This document shows, piece after piece, positions 57,701 through 64,000 of a stretch of 64,000 nucleotides of DNA (the stretch's first letter is position 1; each line of letters begins with the position of its first letter). Source of the DNA: Colius striatus (lineage: Eukaryota > Chordata > Aves > Coliiformes > Coliidae); contig NC_084769.1 in NCBI RefSeq assembly GCF_028858725.1, positions 7,689,501 to 7,753,500 on the forward strand, read 5' to 3'. Both the position numbers and the translations under genes were made by a program. Under the pieces are notes generated by a model, which worked only from the letters and a program-made list of their open reading frames with translations, was not told the DNA's origin and ran no database searches.

Positions 57701-60700
57701 AGAAAATAAGGCCTTGGGATTAAAAGTGTTTGACATGAAATTTTGTGGTAGGTGTAAATAAGATTCCTGACACAACTTTGGTGCTTACAAACAAGCTGGC
57801 AGTTTTACACATCAGTGCTTCACAAAAGATCAAACATAGTGTATTTGGAAAAGAGGTAATTTGGTCTTTATGGATAGGAATTAACAGCCTGGCTCTGTAG
57901 TCAGCTGGATGCTTTAGTGAACCCTCCACAGAATGCAACAACGTTCACAGGAAAACAACTGAAGTGTAGAAGTAGTAGCAGGAGTTGTGATGGGAGACTG
58001 TGGAGAAAGCATTTCAAATGGAGGGAAATGTCTAAGAAAAACAATTCAGCTGACCTCAGTGTGCTTTGGTACAGCTTTATTTCTTGTCTTAGGCTCTGAT
58101 GATTTCTAGAGGCATATCCTTTGGGATAAGCTCAGCATTCCTATGGATGCCATGTAGACTAGACAAAGGCTTCAGAACTGTCAATTTCAAACCAGCACAC
58201 GTTGCTTTTCCTGGCACATCCAAACCTCAGGTTGCCCTTGGAATGCAAACAAAAATTTCTTGCAGATTGCAAAGTGATGTTGAATTTAGACATGCAAATG
58301 AGCACTCAGAGCATATGACTGTGTGATTATTTCTATTGCATTCATTAGCATGAAAATATACAGCATATTCAAGCTTATTTTTTTTCTCCTTTTCCCATAA
58401 AATAAAGATAATGTTCAGAAAATTCTTATTAATCACAAGAAAGTACTTTGATTCTCAGGTCTGTACTGGTACAAAGATATATGGTACCTTTCAACTAATG
58501 GGATGGGAAGAGAAGGGAGGAATAATAAAAAATATTAGGTTAAATATGGGAATATATAAAATAGTCACTTTTTTCTTAGTGTACTTGGTTCTCAGTGATT
58601 AGATTTCACCTGTTATCTGTTGTGTAGCACATTTAATAATGGCTTTCATGGAAATTACAGTTTCATTTGCCACCAGTGACATTGCAACCTGTAAGAACAA
58701 TTCATCTGGCTCCTCTAGAGGATAATGTTGTCAATGAAAGCACCAACATCAGAAATATTTGGAATGTTATGAACGCCATTCCTCAGCCTATAAAACCAGT
58801 CACTCAATTTTGTCATTATGGGTTAGACAGTCTATTAAAAAAGTACACTGAGCAGTCATCAGACAAGGCTGTGGCCACTATCTCGGATAAGTTCACTCCA
58901 GTGAAAGACCTGTACTGCTTCAGTGAGAGTAACTGTTGTAGGTACCCTAGCAACAAGAAGGAAGAAATTCAAAGCAATTTAAAATGGAGGGAAGGTGATG
59001 TAGCTACCAATACTGAAAAGAATGACCAGGTAAAGCACCAGTATTCAGCGGCTTGTAAGAACGTAGATCTTATGAGCCAAGCCAGTTTCTGTGATGATAA
59101 TCCCAGCTGCTTGAGCTCAAGTAATGCTCTGATAAACTGTGGAATGTTTACAGCTCAGACAGCATTTACAATGTCAAGCACTGGAGATGCCCAGAGAGCT
59201 GGCAATAAGGAAAGGAAAGCAGAGGATTGCGGTAGAAGTGGTCTAGAAGAAAGAAGTGCTACAGAGATGACACTGGATCGTAGACCACGTGACAGTGCTG
59301 AGAGTGGGAACTTTGTGCTTGACAGTCATGACTTGGCTTCTTCCTGTAAAAATGAAGTGCTAGAGGCCTACCATGCCTTAGAAGATAATTCTGTAGCTAC
59401 AGTAACTCCCAGAGCAGAAGTGCAAGATGCTGCTGGAAAGCAAACAGAACATAATGTTTGCCTCTCTGAATTTGAGATGGAAAAGGAAGCACTGTCAGAA
59501 GCAGCTCCGAAAGACCAAAGTGAGCTTGTACCTGTTGTTGGTGTTTCGTTGTCTGAACAAGAAGCAGCCAAGGAACCCCACATTGCTAGGCCACCTGCCA
59601 CAAAAGCGAGTGCCATTCATAGCCTGCCTCCTTGTGTTACTCAGAGCCCCAACGGTCTTGCTCGCAAAGAAGACACCAAAAGGAAGATAAAGATGAATAG
59701 AAATAAACATTCATCAAAATCTAAACCGAGTAGCAAGATGAAGGTATCTGAAGACCTAATCATTTCCACACAATGTAATGCCAAGAGGCAGATCTTTCCA
59801 TCTCTGGAACTGCCACACATGGAATCTGAGACTTCCCTGAAGCGTCACAAAAAAAAGGCAGACAGAGGCCGCTTTGCTCAGAGTGCTCAGAAACCTAAAC
59901 AGCAAAGTTTCTCCTGCAGTTGCAAAAATTCAGCTGTCTTAAAGGAAACTGTTACTTCACTTTCTCCACCACATGCACAGCCTGCTTCAGGTTTTGTAGA
60001 TCTGAAATACAGTGACATGTTCAAGAAAATAAATGCAAGTGACAAAGGGCCAGGTATTTATGAAATGTTTGGAACTCCCGTCTATTCCAACACGCGTGAG
60101 CTCGATCACTGTGAGAACAGATTGTGCAGAGATGTTTGTTCTGCTCCACCCAGGAGATGCACTCCCAGCACCTGCAGATCTACCTGCAGGAAAGGGAGCA
60201 GCCAGGTAAGAAACACTCCAAAGCAAAAGTATTCTAAGCCAAAGAAGACCACACCTGGCACTAAACGAAAGCAGAAAGGTTTCATTACGAAGGATGGGAA
60301 CACTGAGATGAAGGACAGCAACACAGAGCAAGATAATATGATAACTTCTGATACAGAGTGTCAAATAAACACTTCAAGGAGCCAGACACTGGTTCATGAA
60401 GACACAGATCACCACCTTAGGTTTTTAGAAGAGCTTTCACAACCAGCTAAACAAAGTGACCTTTTTTCAGATTCAGTCTTATCAACTGTTAAAGAAGTTT
60501 CTTTGGAGAGGTCTTTAGTCAGGCAGGATACATCCAGCCATCAGAGAGATGCTGCCTGTAGCCAGTATCTTCTTCAGTTCAGTGATAAAGACTACAGAGA
60601 ATGTGCTGCTCTGAGTAGCAGCCTGCTAACAACAGAGCAGAACGTTTGTGTGCCCCAGTGCAGGGTGGATATGGATGGCTGCAAAGGTCTGCAATCAGAC

Positions 60701-63700
60701 TGGGCCTCCTTCAAGTCTATAAAGAAATGTGAAGCATTGTCCTTTTCAGGTAGACTGGAGTGTCAGTCCCCTATGAAACAATTGCATCACAGCTGGGCAC
60801 ACTCACCTGAAAGCAGTGCTGTGTGGAGAGAAATGACTCAGCCTTCAGTCATCCAGACAAAAAATGTTACAAAGCCCAGTTTCCAGCCAAGTCAAAAAGT
60901 TTTGTCCTGGGCAACTAATAAGGATGTGACTGATGAGCTGCTTCGTTGCCTGGCTGAAGAATTGCTAATGCTTGAAGAAAAAGATACCAGCTCTTCAAGA
61001 ACAAAAAATACAGGTTCTGAAATACAAAATACACATACTGAAGAAGGAGAAAATACGGTGAATGGAGATGGAGCCACGGTAAACAGTGCCCTAGAGAAGG
61101 TAAAAGTAATTCCTTGTAACTTGCTAGCTGCTTTGAGTGATGCTTCAACAGGAGTTTGGATGAGAACTAGGAAATATGTTTGCATTAATGAGCAAGCCTC
61201 TTTCTCCTTGGGCCATCTGCTCACTGATTGTTCCAGTGCTCAGTTGAGAGTGCCCACGTTAGAGGCTGTGTGTCAGGACACATGCCAGATGGTACTGAGG
61301 CAGGTCAGGAAGAACTGATGGGTCAAGGTAAAGTGAGAAATTGTATGGAGTGAAAAGGAGAGAGAGGCTGTTTTAACTGCAGGCATGTATAAAAAGGTGG
61401 TAGGGCAAGGCAAAAGCAATCTTGACACCTAAGGAATATGAAAAAATATTACAAATGGTTCTTTTATATCCAAAAGGGCAATTTCCTTGAATCTGAGTGC
61501 TAACAGATACTTTTCTAGCTATGAAATAGAAGTAATTGGCTTATCCAACAGACTTAGGCTTCTTCATTAATGTTTAATCAAAACTTCAAGCTCAGAAGTC
61601 TTAGATTCTGGCCCCCAAGTCAGTTAAGAACCTCCACCTACCAGCACTGCTTCTCCTTGGCCCTGTTAACTTTTTGTCTATTTAAAGTATAAATTTATAA
61701 GGAAATTTTGCTCGTTACCTGTCGATACACTTCCTTATGCTTCTGCAGACACAGGTGCCACATACCTCTCTCTCACTTCTCCTAAGGAGGTCCATGGCTA
61801 GATGGAGTATTGATCACCATCTTTCTGACACAGTCTCTTCTTCCTGTGAAGTCATGTCCAAATTGTTTTCATCTGACTTGAGTCATGTACGTTACCTAGA
61901 GCAAGGTGATAGTCACAGTCGCCCTTCAGCTTAGTAAATTACCTATGGGACAAAGAAAAGGTAGTAAGCAGATACACATCCTGTTCTTTTATGTGTACCT
62001 TCTGTCTGGCTTCCTGTAGAAAAAGATGACATGCTATAATCTTCTGGTTCTGCACTGTTGTGATATATACTTGAAAATGTTTACAGCCTTACTTCATATA
62101 GCAGTTTTGTTGATGGGCTGGGCAATGAGTATCTGTATCTGTATAGAGAGTATCTGTACTAGTATAGAGAGTATCTATAGCTAAATCCATAGAGATGAAT
62201 CATGACAGGTAAAAATACCTCCTTAAGAAAAAATGTTTGGATAATATGCAGCCTTTCTTTGTCCCCCTGCTTTCTCCCTACACTGACCATCACCATTCAA
62301 GCAGAGTTACAGTAAAGCCCTTCTGGCATCAAATGAAGACAGTGACTTGCCAAAGGTTGAGGAATCTATTAAATTACCAGGAAGCAGTTTAACTAACAGA
62401 GATCCCATCATGTGGACAAGAGGTGAAGTCCTTGGCAAGGGAGCCTATGGCACAGTAAGTTAATGTCAGAATGTGTTATGAGACCTCATAACTGCTTGTT
62501 GTCCTATCCAACAGATAACTTACTGTTTTGAGATACAGTGTGCCCAGCAGGAGCAGGGCAGTGATTGTCCCCCTGCACTGGGCACTGGTGAGGCTGCACC
62601 TTGAGTGCTGTGTTCAGTTCTGGGCCCCTCACTGCCAGAGGGATGCTGAGGGGCTGGAGCATGTCCAGAGATGGGCAATAAAGCTGGGGAAGAGTCTGGA
62701 GAACAAGTCTGATGAGGAGCGGCTGAGGGAACTGGGGGTGTTTAGTCTGGAGGAGGCTGAGGGGAGATCACTCTCCACAACTACGTGACAGGAGGCTGTA
62801 GCGAGGTGGGGGTTGCTCTCTTCTCCCTAATAACAGTCATAGGACAAGAGGAAATGGGCTCTAATTGCTCCGGGGGGGTTCAGATTGGAGAACTTTTTCC
62901 CTGAGAGTTGTTAGACACTGGCACAAGCTGCCCAGGGAGGCGCTGGAGTCCTTATCCCTGGAGATACTTAAAAGCTGTGTAGCTGAGGTGCTGAGGTTGA
63001 AGGGTGGGCTTGGCAGTGGGGGGTGACAGGTTGAATTCCACCTTAAAATTCTTTTCCAACCAAACAGCTCTATGGTTCTATGAGCCATGGAACATGACAA
63101 AGGTACTACTTGAACCAAGTGGATACTTTATTTCCTGTTTCATTTGAATGAATGCCCCTTTCATCACAGGTATACTGTGGTCTGACAAGCCAGGGGCAAT
63201 TGATAGCTGTAAAACAAGTTGCTTTGGCTACATCAGATCAGCTCACTACAGAAAAGGAGTATCAGGAGTTTCATGAGGAAGTCGAACTTTTAAAGACACT
63301 GAAGCACGTCAATATTGTGACTTACTTAGGCACTTGCCTGGAGGACAACATTTTAAGCATTTTCATGGAGTTTGTCCCCGGCGGCTCCATTTCCAGCGTT
63401 ATCAACCGCTTCGGTCCCTTGCCAGAAACTGTCCTTTGCAACTACACAAAGCAGATCCTCCAGGGCGTCGCGTATCTACACGCCAACTGCGTGGTCCACA
63501 GAGATATCAAAGGCAACAACGTGCTGCTGATGCCCACGGGGGTAGTGAAGCTGATCGACTTCGGGTGCGCCAGGCGGCTGGCCCGGGCGAGCCCCAGCGG
63601 CACGCGGAGCCAGGTGCTGCGCTCCGCCCGTGGCACGCCGTACTGGATGGCACCAGAGGTTATCAGCGAGTCTGGCTACGGAAGGAAATCCGACATCTGG

Positions 63701-63867
63701 AGCCTGGGCTGCACCGTGTTTGAGATGGCGACGGGCAAACCGCCCCTGGCTTCCATGGATAGGATCGCAGCCATGTTCTACATCGGGGCCCACAGGGGGC
63801 TGATGCCTTCGCTGCCCACTGGGTTCTCCGGCGCTGCCGTGGATTTTGTGCACGCCTGCTTAACCAG
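54678..63867 (+). CDS. MAP3K19: MAP3K19 (YSK4) kinase, 3'-partial
   Basis: Seven exons join in frame to about 1,301 residues before the window ends; the human protein is about 1,328, so only the short tail of the kinase domain is missing. The N-terminal 1,000 or so residues are polar and poorly conserved but contain recognisable blocks (SDMFKKIN..., [13 protein letters not shown]). The STE-type kinase domain starts at [19 protein letters not shown], with VAIK-type lysine in [22 protein letters not shown] and the MAPEV segment all intact, so an active kinase is expected. Mammalian MAP3K19 signals to ERK/JNK and is enriched in airway and other ciliated epithelia. It is divergent from RAB3GAP1. 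The N-terminal start is the least certain part. Confidence 0.93.
55215..55299 (+). CDS. MAP3K19: MAP3K19 exon 2
   Basis: Acceptor GTTGCTGCAG, donor GTAAGT. It encodes [20 protein letters not shown] and SHKAVGKT. Phase links exactly to the flanking exons. The sequence itself is not one I can match confidently. Confidence 0.65.
55928..56110 (+). repeat. CR1 LINE 3' fragment, sense
   Basis: 'GAGGGAGCCCTGGCACAGGC' through 'GACTAGATGATCTCTAAAGG' and 'CCTTCCAACCCTACCATTCT', in the MAP3K19 intron about 200 bp before exon 3. Confidence 0.92.
56308..56549 (+). CDS. MAP3K19: MAP3K19 exon 3
   Basis: Acceptor CCTTTCAG, donor GTAAGT. It encodes [24 protein letters not shown] and [20 protein letters not shown]. 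The last block resembles the human GFLLPRSCLELNISKS region, which supports the assignment. Confidence 0.82.
57172..57215 (+). CDS. MAP3K19: MAP3K19 exon 4
   Basis: A short exon between TTTTTAAAG and GTAAGA encoding [15 protein letters not shown]. Phase (1 in, 0 out) fits both neighbours, and it falls where human has a Lys/Gln/Arg-rich stretch. Confidence 0.7.
58661..61303 (+). CDS. MAP3K19: MAP3K19 exon 5 (large N-terminal region exon)
   Basis: Acceptor GAAATTACAG, phase 0; 881 codons to a CAG|GTCAGG donor. The content is Ser/Lys/Glu-rich and mostly disordered. Recognisable blocks are [12 protein letters not shown] near the start, [25 protein letters not shown] with [13 protein letters not shown] (about 59992-60090) and [18 protein letters not shown] near the end. 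The 61303 donor is preferred over the GTAAAA donor after 61099 because the intervening frame still resembles human sequence and total length then fits. Read-through past the donor hits TGA at 61316. Confidence 0.88.
62124..62182. repeat. Short imperfect tandem repeat
   Basis: About three copies of a 20-bp-scale unit built on 'GAGTATCTGTA' and 'GTATAGA', in the MAP3K19 intron between exons 5 and 6. It is a simple-sequence expansion with no apparent function. Confidence 0.6.
62302..62454 (+). CDS. MAP3K19: MAP3K19 exon 6 (start of kinase domain)
   Basis: It encodes [19 protein letters not shown] and, at the end, [15 protein letters not shown], the glycine loop. The donor is GTAAGT. The acceptor is a tandem CAAGCAG, so the exon may start at 62302 or 62305; both keep the frame and differ by one Gln. 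Confidence 0.92.
62528..63083 (+). repeat. CR1 LINE fragment, sense
   Basis: It contains 'CTGCACTGGGCACTGGTGAG', 'GGGGCTGGAGCATGTCC', 'AGGAAATGGGCTCTAATTGC' and the tail 'CTATGGTTCTATGAGCC'. It fills most of the MAP3K19 intron that splits the kinase glycine loop and ends under 90 bp before the next acceptor. Confidence 0.92.
63170..63867 (+). CDS. MAP3K19: MAP3K19 exon 7 (kinase catalytic core)
   Basis: Acceptor TCATCACAG, donor GTGGGT. It encodes [16 protein letters not shown] (ATP-binding Lys), [72 protein letters not shown] and [20 protein letters not shown]. It ends in FVHACLT plus a split Arg codon. The remaining kinase C-terminus lies beyond the window. From about 63370 onward the exon is much more GC-rich than the first part. 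Confidence 0.97.
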
Positions 63868-64000
63868 GTGGGTGGGTGTTGGGCTGGAGAGCGAAGGGGG
63901 AAATGCAGGCAGTTTGTGGCAGAGGCTGGTGATGGGAGCTTAGGTTGCCTCGTGTGACGGTGTTGTTCCAGCACCCCAGGAACACCTGTAAATAATAGAA

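Noticed and set aside
57917-58326. Two adjacent open frames of 60 and 75 aa before MAP3K19 exon 5, one preceded by a CTTAG acceptor-like site
   Set aside because: Exon 4 (57172-57215) already joins exon 5 in phase 0, and neither frame ends at a convincing donor or resembles the human protein.
63152-63943. Kinase frame starting MPLSSQ at 63152 and continuing past 63867
   Set aside because: The first six codons and everything after 63867 are intron read-through; the true exon is bounded by the acceptor at 63169 and donor at 63868.

Overview
The window is vertebrate nuclear DNA, almost certainly from a bird. It holds three compact multi-exon genes with GT-AG introns, and its only abundant interspersed repeat is the avian/reptilian CR1 LINE, recognisable by its '...GGTCCCTTCCAACCC...ATTCT' 3' tail; at least 14 copies or fragments are scattered in both orientations. 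I see no prokaryotic, viral or CRISPR content, and no tRNA or rRNA gene that I can support. Gene names come from recognising the translated exons against the vertebrate families as I remember them; no search was run. || Layout. (1) 830-25869, + strand: ZRANB3, 18 coding exons, 5' end outside the window. It encodes a SNF2-type fork-remodelling translocase with PIP box, NZF zinc finger and C-terminal HNH nuclease. (2) 25870-28361: convergent tail region of about 2.5 kb, with a candidate poly(A) signal for each gene. (3) 28362-51932, - strand: RAB3GAP1, complete, 24 coding exons that join without a frame break into 982 codons plus stop. (4) About 51535-52300: CpG-island promoter of RAB3GAP1. (5) About 52799-53071: a second candidate promoter/5' exon on the + strand with a GC box next to a perfect palindromic X-box (RFX site). 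(6) 54678-63867, + strand: MAP3K19 (YSK4), seven coding exons. These comprise a long poorly conserved N-terminal region, mostly in one 2.6-kb exon, and a STE-type kinase domain. The last few codons lie beyond the window. || The order ZRANB3 - RAB3GAP1 - MAP3K19, with convergent and then divergent orientation, is the same as in the mammalian LCT/MCM6 neighbourhood (human 2q21.3, read in the opposite direction). The three genes are neighbours rather than a pathway: ZRANB3 acts at stalled replication forks, RAB3GAP1 regulates Rab3/Rab18, and MAP3K19 is a stress/epithelial MAP3K. || I did not find a new biological system. The observations most worth checking are the X-box next to the probable MAP3K19 promoter, a conserved short block inside the otherwise fast-evolving MAP3K19 exon, a changed APIM PCNA-binding motif at the ZRANB3 C-terminus, a recent 97/100-bp tandem duplication in a RAB3GAP1 intron, and a small inversion inside a CR1 copy.
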